Origin: Actinophytocola sp. | Lineage (GTDB): Bacteria; Actinomycetota; Actinomycetes; Mycobacteriales; Pseudonocardiaceae | Direction of reading: 5' to 3' | NCBI RefSeq assembly: GCF_009379765.1 | Contig: NZ_WHTD01000054.1 | Location: 1 to 45,201, forward strand | Length of the DNA: 45,201 nucleotides | Shown here: positions 1 to 7,531 of the stretch, piece by piece | Position numbering within the stretch: position 1 is the stretch's first letter | How the letters are laid out: the number at the start of each line of letters is the position of its first letter | The notes under the pieces: generated by a model | Told to the model about the DNA's origin: nothing | The model's input: only the letters and a program-made list of their open reading frames with translations | Databases searched by the model: none | Program-made: the position numbers and the translations under genes

Positions 1-155
1 CCGGAAGTCTGTTGCTTATCTCGGCGGATCCGGGTTTCTGCTGGCAAGGCGCCGGTTCGTCCTCGTACCGGGTTGTACTCGGGCGGACCGGCAACGCCGC
101 CAGCAGGAAGCTGGGCCGGCGAGACAAGTGATGAACTTCCGGCGCGGGACACTAG
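1..155 (-). mobile_element. MITE-like inverted-repeat element, copy a (cut by window edge)
   Basis: Read on the minus strand this matches the core of the five other copies: GTTGTACTCGGGC at about 82-94 and GGCAAGGCG at about 43-51 are the reverse of the shared core. The outer arms pair with each other (CCGGAAGT at 1-8 against ACTTCCGG at about 134-141). The right end is GGGACA followed by CTAG at 152-155, and the left end lies about 14 bases outside the window. The CTAG contains the TAG stop of the neighbouring aminotransferase. It encodes no protein. Confidence 0.8.
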
Positions 156-1375
156 TTCAGCACCGCACGCGCGGCGTGCTCGAACGCGTCCAGCAGGAAC
201 TGGTGCTCGCGGTCGTCCAGCACCGCGGGCGGGGTGAGCCGCAGCACCCGGTCCGAGTTGAGCGAGTGGTTCGCGATCACCCCGGCCGACATCAGCTCCA
301 GCAGCAGCTCACCGGCCAGCCCCTCGACGGCACAGTCGACGCCGATCAGCAGGCCGACCCCGCGAACCTCGGCCACCGCGTCGCCGAGCACGTCCGAACA
401 CAGCCGGCGCAGCTCGGGGAGCAGCCGCGCGCCGAGCCGGGAGGCGCGCCCCACCAGGTCGTCCTCGCGGATCGCGGCGAGCGCGCCCTGGACCGCGGCC
501 ATGCCGAGCGGCGCGCCGGAGAACGTCGAGGTGTGGATGAACGGGTCCCGGTCGAACGGCGCGAACGCCGCCTGGGTCGCCACCGTCGCCGACACCGGCA
601 GCACCCCGCCGCCGAGCGCCTTGCCCACCAGCAGCACGTCCGGCACCACGCCGTCGCGGTCCGCGCCCCACCAGTGGCCGAGCCGGCCGAGCCCGGTCTG
701 GATCTCGTCCAGGACAAGGAACGCGCCGTGCGTCCGGCACAGTGCGGCGACCTCCCGCAGGTAGCCGGCGGGTGGCACGACCACGCCCGCCTCGCCCTGC
801 ACCGGCTCGACGATCACGCACGCCTCGTCCGGGTGTCGGGCCAGCACTTCGCCCAGTGCCGCCACGGAGCCGAACGGCACGTGTGTCACGTCCGGCAGCA
901 GCGGCCGGAAGGGCTGCTGGAACACGGGTTTCGCGGTGACCGACAGCGCGCCGAGCGTCTTGCCGTGGTAACCGTCCACCATGGACACCAGGTGCCGGCG
1001 ACCGTTCGCCCGCGCGAGCTTGATCGCGGCCTCGACGGCTTCGGCACCCCCGCAGGCGAAGTGCACCCGGTCGAGCCCGGCCGGCGTCACCGCGGCGAGC
1101 GCCTCGGCGGCCAGCGCGGCCTGCGGCTCCAGCAGCAGCCTGGTGGCGACCGGGTTGCGGTCCAGCTGCTCGCGCACCGCCGCCAGCACCCGCGGGTGCC
1201 GCGCACCGGTGATGAACACCCCGTAGCCGCCGCAGTTCAGCAGCTCGCGGCCGGCGCTCGTGCGCACCCACGCGCCCGCGGAGGAGACCTCGACGTCGCC
1301 GCCGAACATCTCGCCCAGCACTGCCCGGCCCTTCGACAGGTGCCGGCCGAACATGGGGTCCACAGTGGACAACAT
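152..1375 (-). CDS. Class III PLP-dependent aminotransferase
   Basis: A 407-residue fold-type I, class III transaminase of the ornithine/putrescine/omega-amine group, with near-typical length. Visible motifs are the cofactor-binding LDEIQTGLGR (D223), the PLP lysine in LLVGKALGGG (K252), and FACGGAEAVEAAIKLAR near residues 107-123 for phosphate binding. It would move an amino group onto an aldehyde or ketone in the cytosol. Its ATG overlaps the upstream flavoprotein stop (TGATG), so it is translationally coupled as the third gene of the operon. Next to an aldehyde-forming or aldehyde-consuming enzyme, conversion of a fatty or small aldehyde to an amine is a reasonable inference. The substrate cannot be read from the sequence. 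The TAG stop is part of a MITE target duplication. Confidence 0.88.
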   Translation of the reverse strand: MLSTVDPMFGRHLSKGRAVLGEMFGGDVEVSSAGAWVRTSAGRELLNCGGYGVFITGARHPRVLAAVREQLDRNPVATRLLLEPQAALAAEALAAVTPAGLDRVHFACGGAEAVEAAIKLARANGRRHLVSMVDGYHGKTLGALSVTAKPVFQQPFRPLLPDVTHVPFGSVAALGEVLARHPDEACVIVEPVQGEAGVVVPPAGYLREVAALCRTHGAFLVLDEIQTGLGRLGHWWGADRDGVVPDVLLVGKALGGGVLPVSATVATQAAFAPFDRDPFIHTSTFSGAPLGMAAVQGALAAIREDDLVGRASRLGARLLPELRRLCSDVLGDAVAEVRGVGLLIGVDCAVEGLAGELLLELMSAGVIANHSLNSDRVLRLTPPAVLDDREHQFLLDAFEHAARAVLN

Positions 1376-2514
1376 CAGGCCACGACCATGGGATGGCCGG
1401 CGTAGTAGTCGACGAGCCCGCCGGCCACGCCGGTCCGCGACGGCGGGTGGAAGGCGATCGCGTGCGAGGCCGCGGCCAGGTATGCCACGTCGCCGTTGCC
1501 GATGAACGACATCCCGCCCAGCAGCTCCACGGCCTGGGTGACCGTCGCGGCCACCGCGTCCTGCACCGCGTACCGGGTGACCAACGCCGCGGCGAGCGTG
1601 TCGTTGTCGGTCTCACCGTCCATCATCCGCCGCGCGAGCCCCTCGGTGAGCGCGGCCGCCGACTCGATCCGCACGGCGAGCGCCGCCCTGTCCGACCCGC
1701 TGCCCCGCGTCCCGAACAGCACCTTCTCCACCAGCACGCTCGCGATGCCCGTGTAGGCCGCGCACACGGTGAGCTGGAACCAGATCAGCCCGACCGTGGT
1801 CAGCTGGTCCATCGCGGCGGCGAGCGTCTGGTCCGGCGCGATGATCTGCTCCGGCGCCACCAGCACGTCGGTGAGCCGTATCTCGTCGCTCTCCGCGCCG
1901 GCGAGCGCGAACGTCGACCAGAACGGGTGGATCGAGATGCCGGGGGTGTCCGCGGGCAGCATCAGCAGCCCCATCGCCACCGAGCCGTCCTCCTGCTCGA
2001 TGCCCACACTCGCGGTGAGCAGGTCCATCGACCGGGACAGGCTGCACGGCTTCTTCGCGCCGTTGACCAGGTAGCCGCCCTGCACCGGCTCGGCCATCAT
2101 CGTCGGCGACAGGATCCCTTGCGAGGTGCGACCCTCGGCGAACCCGGACGCCACCAGCAGCCGCTCGTCGACCACCCGGCGCAGCAGCAGGTCGTCCAGG
2201 CCGGAACCGGCCCCGACCAGCTCCGCGATGGCGAACAGGGTGCCGAGCGAGAAGTGGTGCATCATCGTGGCCACGGTCATCGACGGTGCCGCGGCGGCCA
2301 GCGCGCGCACCACCCGCGCGGCGTCCAGCGGGGACGCGTCCAGCCCACCGTAGGCCGCCGGCACCAGCAGGTTCGTGCCGCCGTGCGAGCGGAAGATCTC
2401 GATCGCCGGGCTGTCCGCGGCCTCGAGCTCGGGCAGCGGGATCTCGGCGAGCTGCTGGCGCAGACCCGGTAACAGCTTGTCGCAGACGTGCCGGTCTGCC
2501 TCCATGAACTGCAT
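1375..2514 (-). CDS. Acyl-CoA dehydrogenase-fold flavoprotein (possible amine N-oxygenase or desaturase)
   Basis: About 379 residues with the ACAD layout: a helical N-terminus (MTVATMMHHFSLGT near residue 90), a central beta domain, and a C-terminal helical domain ending ELLGGMSFIGNGDVAYL then AFHPPSRTG. The usual ACAD C-terminal catalytic/FAD motif (YGGxGY...E..R.YRD) is replaced, so ordinary acyl-CoA beta-oxidation is doubtful. Flavin monooxygenases such as isobutylamine N-hydroxylase (VlmH) share this fold. The start is ATG 2514, with GGAGGGG 6 bases upstream and one base after the aldehyde dehydrogenase stop. An in-frame extension to 2709 runs inside the upstream gene and is rejected. Alternatives are a desaturase as in tambjamine amine-tail synthesis, or an acyl-CoA oxidase. 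The fold assignment is firm; the reaction is not. Confidence 0.8.
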   Translation of the reverse strand: MQFMEADRHVCDKLLPGLRQQLAEIPLPELEAADSPAIEIFRSHGGTNLLVPAAYGGLDASPLDAARVVRALAAAAPSMTVATMMHHFSLGTLFAIAELVGAGSGLDDLLLRRVVDERLLVASGFAEGRTSQGILSPTMMAEPVQGGYLVNGAKKPCSLSRSMDLLTASVGIEQEDGSVAMGLLMLPADTPGISIHPFWSTFALAGAESDEIRLTDVLVAPEQIIAPDQTLAAAMDQLTTVGLIWFQLTVCAAYTGIASVLVEKVLFGTRGSGSDRAALAVRIESAAALTEGLARRMMDGETDNDTLAAALVTRYAVQDAVAATVTQAVELLGGMSFIGNGDVAYLAAASHAIAFHPPSRTGVAGGLVDYYAGHPMVVA

Positions 2515-2515
2515 G

Positions 2516-4144
2516 TCAGCCCCTCCGTGGGTTGAAGAACGCCTCGCGCGGCCGGATCCCGGTCGCCCGGGAGACGCCCTGCAGGTGCGAGCTGCGCAGC
2601 ATCGGGTAGTTGGCCTCGCCGAAGGCGCCGCCGGTGAGCCCGGTGCCGCCGTGCGTCGGCAGGTAGGGCACGAACCCGATGTGCGAGTCGTTGATCTTGA
2701 GCACGCCACCGTTGGCGGTCTCCGCGACGAACCGGTCGATCACCGCCTCGTCCGTGGCCCACAAGGAGTTCCGCAGGCCGTAAGGGTTGCTGTCGACGAA
2801 CGCGAGCACGTCGTCGAGCAGGTCCGGCGCCGGCCGGGGGACGATCACCGGCAGCAGCGGGAAGAACGTCTCGGAGCGGACCGCGTCGATCTCCCGCGCG
2901 CCGGCCAGACCGTCTACACGCAACACCGTGGGCTCGAGGAAGAGGCCGGTGTCGGACGGTTCGCCGTCCACCTCGAGGCGGCGGGCGCCGTGCACGAGGG
3001 TGGCGCCGCGGTCGAGCGCGTCGCGCACGTAGGCGAAGAACCGCTCGCTGCGCAGGACGGGGGACAGGAGCACCGTGTCGTCGTCGGGGTAGCCGGGGCG
3101 CACCGTTTTCGCTGCCTCGGTGAGCTTTTCGAGCAGCTCGTCGGCGATGTCCGGGTGCGCGACGACCTGGTTGGGCACCATGCAGATCTGGCCGGAGCCG
3201 TAGAAGCACTCGCTGAGCGCCTCGGCCGCGCCGTCGAGGTCGGCGTCGCGCCAGACGACCACGCAGTCGTTGCCGGCGAGCTCGAGGATCGGCTTCTTGC
3301 CGCGCGCAACGCACTCACGCTCGAGCTCCAGGCCGCGCTCGACGTCGCCGGTGTAGAAGATGTCGGAGACCTGCGGGCTTTCCAGCCAGGTCCTGATCGT
3401 CGGGCCCGGCCGTGCGCAGAAGAAGTTGAGCGTCCCGGCCGGCGCGCCGAGCTGTTCGAGCGGGGGCAGGACGAGCTCGCGCAGCGCGAACATGACGCCG
3501 AGCGGTGCGCTGCGCGGGGCGCGGACGATCACCGCGTTGCCGGCGAGCAGCGGCGTGATGCCGAACAGGGCGCTCGCGGCGGGCGCGTTCTGCGGCGGGT
3601 TGACGCACACCACGCCGTCGGCGACCCTGCGCACGGTCAGCGTGCGGTCGCCGTGCCGGAACTCCCGATGCAGCTGGCCGGCGCAGTAGTCGAGGGTCTC
3701 CTCGCTGAACAGCTCCAGCAGCCCGGCCACCTGCCAGCGGGCGAGCGCGGCCGGACTGCCCTCGGCGACGAGCACGTCGACGAGCTCCGCGTGGTGCGCG
3801 CGGATGCGGGCGCGGACCATCTCCCCGAGCCGCATCCGGGTGGCGAGCGGTGTTGCGGCCCAGATCGGGGCGGCCGCGGCGGCCGAATCCACCGCCGCCG
3901 CAACGGTTTCCGGATCGGCGACGGCGCAGCGGCCCACGACGTCGTCGGTGGGTACGTCCTCGTGGCCCTGCTCGAGGCGGCGCTTGAGGGTGAGGCTCGC
4001 GAACACGTCGGTGAGGATCGACCGCGTGCTCACGGTGTAGAGGTAGCGTCCGGAGTCGACGTCCCGACCGGCCACATGGGACAGATATGTGGGAGTCGGA
4101 TCGCCGTGCACTCGCGCGGAACCACTGGCCAAACTCAGCGTCAC
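2516..4144 (-). CDS. Aldehyde dehydrogenase superfamily enzyme
   Basis: A PF00171-type enzyme with the catalytic glutamate in LELAGND (about E288) and the nucleophilic cysteine in GQICMVPNQ (about C321), both in the expected order. A Rossmann-type nucleotide-binding region precedes them. There is an extra stretch of about 60 residues at the N-terminus. With the downstream aminotransferase it may run as an acyl-thioester or acid reductase that supplies an aldehyde, or as a classical aldehyde oxidase; sequence alone does not decide. It is the first gene of a three-gene operon with one-base and TGATG junctions. The start is uncertain: GTG 4144 is chosen because upstream codons fall into the divergent promoter, but it has no clear ribosome site. 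GTG 4111 is an alternative. Confidence 0.82.
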   Translation of the reverse strand: MTLSLASGSARVHGDPTPTYLSHVAGRDVDSGRYLYTVSTRSILTDVFASLTLKRRLEQGHEDVPTDDVVGRCAVADPETVAAAVDSAAAAAPIWAATPLATRMRLGEMVRARIRAHHAELVDVLVAEGSPAALARWQVAGLLELFSEETLDYCAGQLHREFRHGDRTLTVRRVADGVVCVNPPQNAPAASALFGITPLLAGNAVIVRAPRSAPLGVMFALRELVLPPLEQLGAPAGTLNFFCARPGPTIRTWLESPQVSDIFYTGDVERGLELERECVARGKKPILELAGNDCVVVWRDADLDGAAEALSECFYGSGQICMVPNQVVAHPDIADELLEKLTEAAKTVRPGYPDDDTVLLSPVLRSERFFAYVRDALDRGATLVHGARRLEVDGEPSDTGLFLEPTVLRVDGLAGAREIDAVRSETFFPLLPVIVPRPAPDLLDDVLAFVDSNPYGLRNSLWATDEAVIDRFVAETANGGVLKINDSHIGFVPYLPTHGGTGLTGGAFGEANYPMLRSSHLQGVSRATGIRPREAFFNPRRG

Positions 4145-4158
4145 GAACTCGAGTCTGA

Positions 4159-4223
4159 CAATGAGTCCTGATGTGCCACTGACAGCGCGGTCGGGGCGTT
4201 CTCGCTGCTGACGGGCGGCTGAC
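4159..4223 (-). promoter_or_regulatory. Candidate SARP-binding direct repeats in divergent promoter
   Basis: On the minus strand GTCAGCC and GTCAGCA are separated by exactly 4 bases (5' ends at 4223 and 4212). GTCAG and ATCAG follow with 11-base spacing (4183, 4172), and another GTCAG lies at 4159. SARP regulators bind heptamer repeats with 11-bp period. The same GTCAGCC heptamer occurs in the SARP1 promoter at 5485. Binding is inferred. Confidence 0.45.
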
Positions 4224-4241
4224 CGGCCGGTCGCGGGCCGG

Positions 4242-4270
4242 TTGTCGATGCCGGCCGGCCGACTGATACT
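4242..4270 (+). promoter_or_regulatory. Predicted -35/-10 promoter for the DUF2156 gene
   Basis: TTGTCG (4242-4247) and GATACT (4265-4270) are separated by exactly 17 bases, a good match to an actinobacterial housekeeping promoter. This leaves a leader of about 37 bases before the ATG at 4315. A perfect palindrome GACCGGCCGGTC (4221-4232) lies just upstream of the -35 box. Confidence 0.5.
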
Positions 4271-4314
4271 CGATGCCGAGAACGTAACAGCCGGCCAGGA
4301 TCGGTGGATCGAGG

Positions 4315-5301
4315 ATGAGTACGGCAACGCTGGAAACCTGCTCCGTGCATTCCGCGATCGCGGAGTACGCGGACAATCCGAGCGCGTTCCTGGCGCTGAG
4401 CTCCGGCAACGCCTTCTTCACCGCACCCGGGCTCGACGGGGTGGTCGCGTACCGGCGGTCGGGCCGGTACCTGGTGGTGTTCGGCGCCCCGTTCGGCCCC
4501 GACCCCGCCGCCCTGCTGCGCGCGTTCACCGCGCACGCCCGCTCGCTGCGCTGCCGCGTGGTGGCGATCCAGGCCCAGGAGTCCGATGTGGACACCTACG
4601 TCGATGAGGGCTACACGGTGAACCAGGTCGGCGCCTCCTACGCGGTGTCCCTGGACGCGTTCACGCTGCGCGGGTCCCGGTTCGTCCGGCTGCGGAACAA
4701 GATCTCCCGCGCCACCCGCGGTGGTCTGGTCGTGGCCGAGGTCGGCCAGCCTTCCTGGCACTCGCGGATGGTCGCTTTGGACGAGGAGTGGTTGCGGGGC
4801 AAGGGCAAGCACGCGAAGCCGCTGGAGTTCCTGGTTGGTGAGTACGGCGGTCCGATGCAGGAGTGCCGCCGCTTGTTCGCCGGCACGATCGACGGCGAGC
4901 TGGCCGGCTACATTTCCTACTCGCCCGCTTACGGCACCCGCCCGGGCTGGTTGCACGACCTGTCGCGCCGCCGCCCGACGGTCCCACCGGGCGTGATGGA
5001 GGCGATCAACGCGGCCGCCATCTCCTGCTTCCGGTCCGAGGGGACGCCGTGGCTGCACTTCGGCTTCACCCCGTTCACCGGCCTGACCGGCGCCCACGAG
5101 CACCCGTCGCACAGCCCCTGGTTCCGCTGGCTGGTCGGCCAACTGGGCCGGCGCGGCGCGGCGGTGTACCCGGCCGCGACGCAGCTCGCGTACAAGCGGA
5201 AGTGGGCCCCGCACGCGGTGCTGCCGGAGTACGTGGCCTTCTCGAACGGCGCGAGCCTGAACGGCTTCCTGCAGATCTTCCGCGCCGCGAACGCGCTGTA
5301 G
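4315..5301 (+). CDS. DUF2156 / lysyl-PG-synthase C-terminal-like aminoacyltransferase (VlmA-like candidate)
   Basis: A 328-residue soluble protein with the double-GNAT arrangement of the phosphatidylglycerol lysyltransferase catalytic domain (DUF2156). Typical segments are FVRLRNKISRATRGG near residue 125, LPLEFLVGEYGGP-like KPLEFLVGEYGGP near 165, GELAGYISYSPAYGTRPGWLHDLSRR near 190, and the closing QLAYKRKWAPHAVLPEYVAF. It lacks the membrane domain of MprF, so it is unlikely to modify lipids. The closest functional precedent I know is VlmA, which transfers seryl from seryl-tRNA to an alkylhydroxylamine in valanimycin synthesis. It is divergent from the ALDH/ACAD/aminotransferase operon with a shared regulatory region, which supports a joint pathway. 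The ATG follows GGATCGAGG directly. The amino acid and acceptor are unknown. Confidence 0.72.
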   Translation: MSTATLETCSVHSAIAEYADNPSAFLALSSGNAFFTAPGLDGVVAYRRSGRYLVVFGAPFGPDPAALLRAFTAHARSLRCRVVAIQAQESDVDTYVDEGYTVNQVGASYAVSLDAFTLRGSRFVRLRNKISRATRGGLVVAEVGQPSWHSRMVALDEEWLRGKGKHAKPLEFLVGEYGGPMQECRRLFAGTIDGELAGYISYSPAYGTRPGWLHDLSRRRPTVPPGVMEAINAAAISCFRSEGTPWLHFGFTPFTGLTGAHEHPSHSPWFRWLVGQLGRRGAAVYPAATQLAYKRKWAPHAVLPEYVAFSNGASLNGFLQIFRAANAL

Positions 5302-5345
5302 CAACGCCCCGTGCCCGGTCTTGGCCTCCGGCCCCCGGCATCAAC

Positions 5346-5433
5346 CGCGAGTCCAACGCCCAGAACCCGCGAGTCCGGAATGGTTCGGCTCGCAGAGCTG
5401 GACTCGAGGGGTCGGGACCGGGGACTCGCGGGT
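5346..5433. repeat. CGCGAGTCC intergenic repeats with inverted arms
   Basis: CGCGAGTCC occurs at 5346-5354 and again inside ACCCGCGAGTCC (5365-5376). The exact reverse complement GGACTCGCGGGT lies at 5422-5433. The 12-bp arms could form a stem with a loop of about 45 bases behind the DUF2156 gene, acting as a terminator or insulator before SARP1. I associate this repeat type with Amycolatopsis-like intergenic regions from memory only. Confidence 0.5.
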
Positions 5434-5462
5434 CGTGGGGCCGCTCGTGAACCGGTCGCGGG

Positions 5463-5491
5463 GTCAGGTGGCTGTCATTCCGGTGTCAGCC
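5463..5491 (+). promoter_or_regulatory. SARP-type 11-bp-period repeat upstream of SARP1
   Basis: GTCA occurs at 5463, 5474 and 5485, exactly every 11 bases: GTCAGGT, GTCATTC and GTCAGCC, each followed by a 4-base spacer. This is the geometry of OmpR-like SARP operators (three heptamers, one face of the helix). It lies about 50-78 bases before the SARP1 start, so autoregulation or control by SARP2/SARP3 is likely. Confidence 0.55.
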
Positions 5492-5540
5492 GCGTTGCCG
5501 AGCATCGGTCGGGGCGAGTCACGGGAGGAGGCGGGTCGGT

Positions 5541-6380
5541 ATGACGGACAGGCACTTGTCCCCGGTACGGGCGCGCACGGTCATCTTCAAGCTCTTCGGA
5601 TCCGTCGGCCTGGTCAAGGACGGTCGACTGCTGGCGATCCAAGGGGGGCGGCAGCGCACATTGCTGGCCACATTGTTGATCAATTCAGGCAAGGTCGTCA
5701 CCAAGGAGCAGTTCTTCGAGGAACTGTGGGAAGGGCGGCCGCTCGCGAAGGCGAACAACGCGCTGCAGGCATTGATCACCAGGTTGCGAAAATTGCTCAG
5801 GAACAACTTCGGCGACGAATTCGCGAAGGACCGGTTGGTCACCCTGCCCACCGGCTACGTCCTGCACGCCGACACCAACGAGATCGACGCCAAGCTCTTC
5901 GAGCACCTGGTCGGCCTGGCGCGCAACGACCTCGCCACCGATCCGGTCAAGGCGCGTGACCTGCTCAGCGAGGCGCTCGAGCTGTGGGACGGCCCGGTGC
6001 TGGAGGGCGTGGCCGGCGGACCCATGTGCCACAGCTCGGTCCTGCACTACGAGGAGAGTCGCCTCGCCGCCATCGAGGACAAGTTCCACGCATGCATCGT
6101 GGCCGGCATCCAGGGCGGCGTGATCAGCGAGCTCAAGAAGATGGCCATGCTCTACCCCTGGCGGGAGCGCCTGGCCGAGATGCTCATGATCGCGCTCTAC
6201 CGGTCCGGCAGGCAGGCCGACGCGCTGCGCGAGTACAACGTCGTGCGCCGCCGGCTGGTCGACGAGCTGGGCATGGAGCCGTCCACGATGCTGCAGGACC
6301 GCATGCAGGCCATCCTCAACCATGACCCGTCGCTGGACCTCGTTCCGGAGGCCGGCAGGCCTCAGACCGCTGCGGGATAA
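5541..6380 (+). CDS. SARP-family transcriptional activator 1
   Basis: 279 residues. The N-terminal winged-helix (Trans_reg_C) domain spans about 13-105, with recognition-helix region ANNALQALITRLRKLL and TGYVLHADTNEID. The bacterial transcriptional activation domain (BTAD, TPR-like) follows to about 265, ending RRRLVDELGMEPSTMLQDRM. The length is that of small cluster-situated SARPs (RedD/ActII-ORF4 class), without NB-ARC or TPR extensions. The start is set by GGGAGGAGG about 9 bases before ATG. It probably activates secondary-metabolite promoters through heptamer repeats like those at 5463 and 4212. It heads a run of regulators, the next being a second SARP on the same strand. Confidence 0.93.
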   Translation: MTDRHLSPVRARTVIFKLFGSVGLVKDGRLLAIQGGRQRTLLATLLINSGKVVTKEQFFEELWEGRPLAKANNALQALITRLRKLLRNNFGDEFAKDRLVTLPTGYVLHADTNEIDAKLFEHLVGLARNDLATDPVKARDLLSEALELWDGPVLEGVAGGPMCHSSVLHYEESRLAAIEDKFHACIVAGIQGGVISELKKMAMLYPWRERLAEMLMIALYRSGRQADALREYNVVRRRLVDELGMEPSTMLQDRMQAILNHDPSLDLVPEAGRPQTAAG

Positions 6381-6493
6381 GTGATTGATAAGGGAACTAC
6401 ACGACGTAGAGTCACCTCATGCGGCGATTGTGCAGGTTGGCGACCGCGCAGGGTGACTATTGCGTTGACCAGCAAATACTACGCACGAGTAAA

Positions 6494-6515
6494 AGAAACC
6501 AACCAGTCGGCTTCT
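6494..6515 (+). promoter_or_regulatory. ARE-like butyrolactone-receptor site A
   Basis: GAAACCAACCAGTCGGCTTC (6495-6514) follows the ArpA/ScbR-family operator pattern AAACC..-CGG..TCGG-TT, imperfectly. It lies 26 bases upstream of the stronger site B, an integral multiple of about 2.5 turns. Confidence 0.45.
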
Positions 6516-6519
6516 ATTG

Positions 6520-6542
6520 ACAAACCGGGCGGTCGGTTTTGT
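6520..6542 (+). promoter_or_regulatory. ARE-like butyrolactone-receptor operator B upstream of SARP2
   Basis: The core AAACCGGGCGGTCGGTTT is flanked by AC and TTGT, so the site reads ACAAACC to GGTTTTGT as a palindrome. This is close to the well-known consensus of gamma-butyrolactone receptor operators (ACATACCGG...CGGTTTGT type). It sits about 78 bases before the chosen SARP2 start. The expected logic is repression of SARP2 by the receptor (9668-10297) or pseudo-receptor (7575-8210) until the signal accumulates. Confidence 0.7.
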
Positions 6543-6571
6543 ACTCTTGAGGAGCGGCCGAGCAGATGTCG

Positions 6572-6595
6572 ATCAAACCGGTTGGCGGTCGGTCG
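6572..6595 (+). promoter_or_regulatory. Possible third ARE-like site C
   Basis: CAAACCGGTTGGCGGTCGGT repeats site B with a 3-base insertion in the centre. If SARP2 begins at GTG 6620, this site is in the untranslated leader. If translation begins at ATG 6566, it is coding. Binding is less certain than for site B. Confidence 0.3.
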
Positions 6596-6619
6596 CCACA
6601 CAGGCCCCAGGAGACCGAA

Positions 6620-7441
6620 GTGGACATTGACGTTTTAGGGCCCTTAGTCGCCCGCGAAGGTGGCACGTCGGTGGTCCCCACCGCCGCCAAGCCCCGTAAG
6701 GTGTTGGCGATGCTCACCGTGCACGCCGACCAGGTGGTGCCGATGGCGTCGCTGTTCGAGGAGCTGTGGGGGGAGGACATCCCGCGCAGCGCCAACACCA
6801 CCGTGCAGACCTACATCCTGCACCTGCGCAACCTCATCGGTGCGGCACTCGACCAGTCGCCGGCCGATGGTCCGACCGACGCCAAGCGCGTGCTCGTCAC
6901 CTACCCGGGCGGGTATCTGCTGGACACCATGGGTGGCCGGGTCGACGTCCGCGACTTCGACCGGCTCGCCGCACTGGGGCACCGAGCACGGGAGATGGGC
7001 GACTACGAAGGCGCGTCGCGCAGCTTCACCGAGGCCCTGGCGATCTGGCGCGGACGTGCGCTGGTCGACGTGCAGACCGGTCCGCTGCTGGAAGTGGAGT
7101 CCCACCGCCTCGAGGAGGCTCGGCTGAACGTGCTGGACCGGCGGATCGACGCGGACCTGCGTCTCGGTCGCCACCACGAGCTGCTCGGTGAGCTGGCCGG
7201 GCTGGTCGGCCGCTACCGCACGCACGAGGGCCTGCACGCGCATCTCATGCTGGCGCTGTACCGGTCCGGCCGGCGCGGCGAGGCCATCGACGTGTACCGG
7301 CGGATGCGTACCGGCCTGGTCAACGAGCTGGGTCTCGAGCCATCGCCCAGCCTGCGCCGACTCCAGCACGCGATCCTGATGTCGGACCGCAGGCTTGCCG
7401 AGGTGGGTACCGAGGCGGCCGCGTTGGACCGGGCGGGCTGA
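6620..7441 (+). CDS. SARP-family transcriptional activator 2
   Basis: 273 residues from GTG 6620: winged helix (DIDVLGPL at the start, SANTTVQTYILHLRNLIG as recognition region, YPGGYLLD), then BTAD to about residue 255 (ALYRSGRRGEAIDVYRRMRTGLVNELGLEPSPSLRRLQ). GTG 6620 is preferred over ATG 6566. It has AGGAG six bases upstream, gives the family-typical N-terminus M-x-I-x-VLGPL, and leaves the ARE-like cluster untranslated. ATG 6566 has GAGGAG at 11 bases and remains possible. Three ARE-like sites upstream suggest direct control by a butyrolactone receptor, the classic position for a cluster activator such as CpkO, FarR4-type or TylS genes. A strong hairpin follows the gene. Confidence 0.92.
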   Translation: MDIDVLGPLVAREGGTSVVPTAAKPRKVLAMLTVHADQVVPMASLFEELWGEDIPRSANTTVQTYILHLRNLIGAALDQSPADGPTDAKRVLVTYPGGYLLDTMGGRVDVRDFDRLAALGHRAREMGDYEGASRSFTEALAIWRGRALVDVQTGPLLEVESHRLEEARLNVLDRRIDADLRLGRHHELLGELAGLVGRYRTHEGLHAHLMLALYRSGRRGEAIDVYRRMRTGLVNELGLEPSPSLRRLQHAILMSDRRLAEVGTEAAALDRAG

Positions 7442-7464
7442 CGTTGAACCATTGGACAGAGGCA

Positions 7465-7495
7465 AAAGTAGGGCTGCGGCGACGCGCCCTACTTT
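7465..7495 (+). terminator. Hairpin terminator after SARP2
   Basis: Perfect 10-bp arms AAAGTAGGGC (7465-7474) and GCCCTACTTT (7486-7495) around an 11-base loop, 23 bases after the SARP2 stop. There is no long T-run, as usual in high-GC actinobacteria. Confidence 0.6.
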
Positions 7496-7531
7496 GGCAT
7501 ATGAGCCGGGGTGAGATCCCTCGGATGGACA

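Noticed and set aside
128..1405. Plus-strand frame across the aminotransferase gene
   Set aside because: Arg/Gln/His-rich shadow translation; the minus strand encodes a full class III aminotransferase.
4315..5301. DUF2156 protein as a membrane lipid lysyltransferase
   Set aside because: It has no membrane domain and is next to biosynthetic genes; a pathway aminoacyltransferase is more likely, though unproven.
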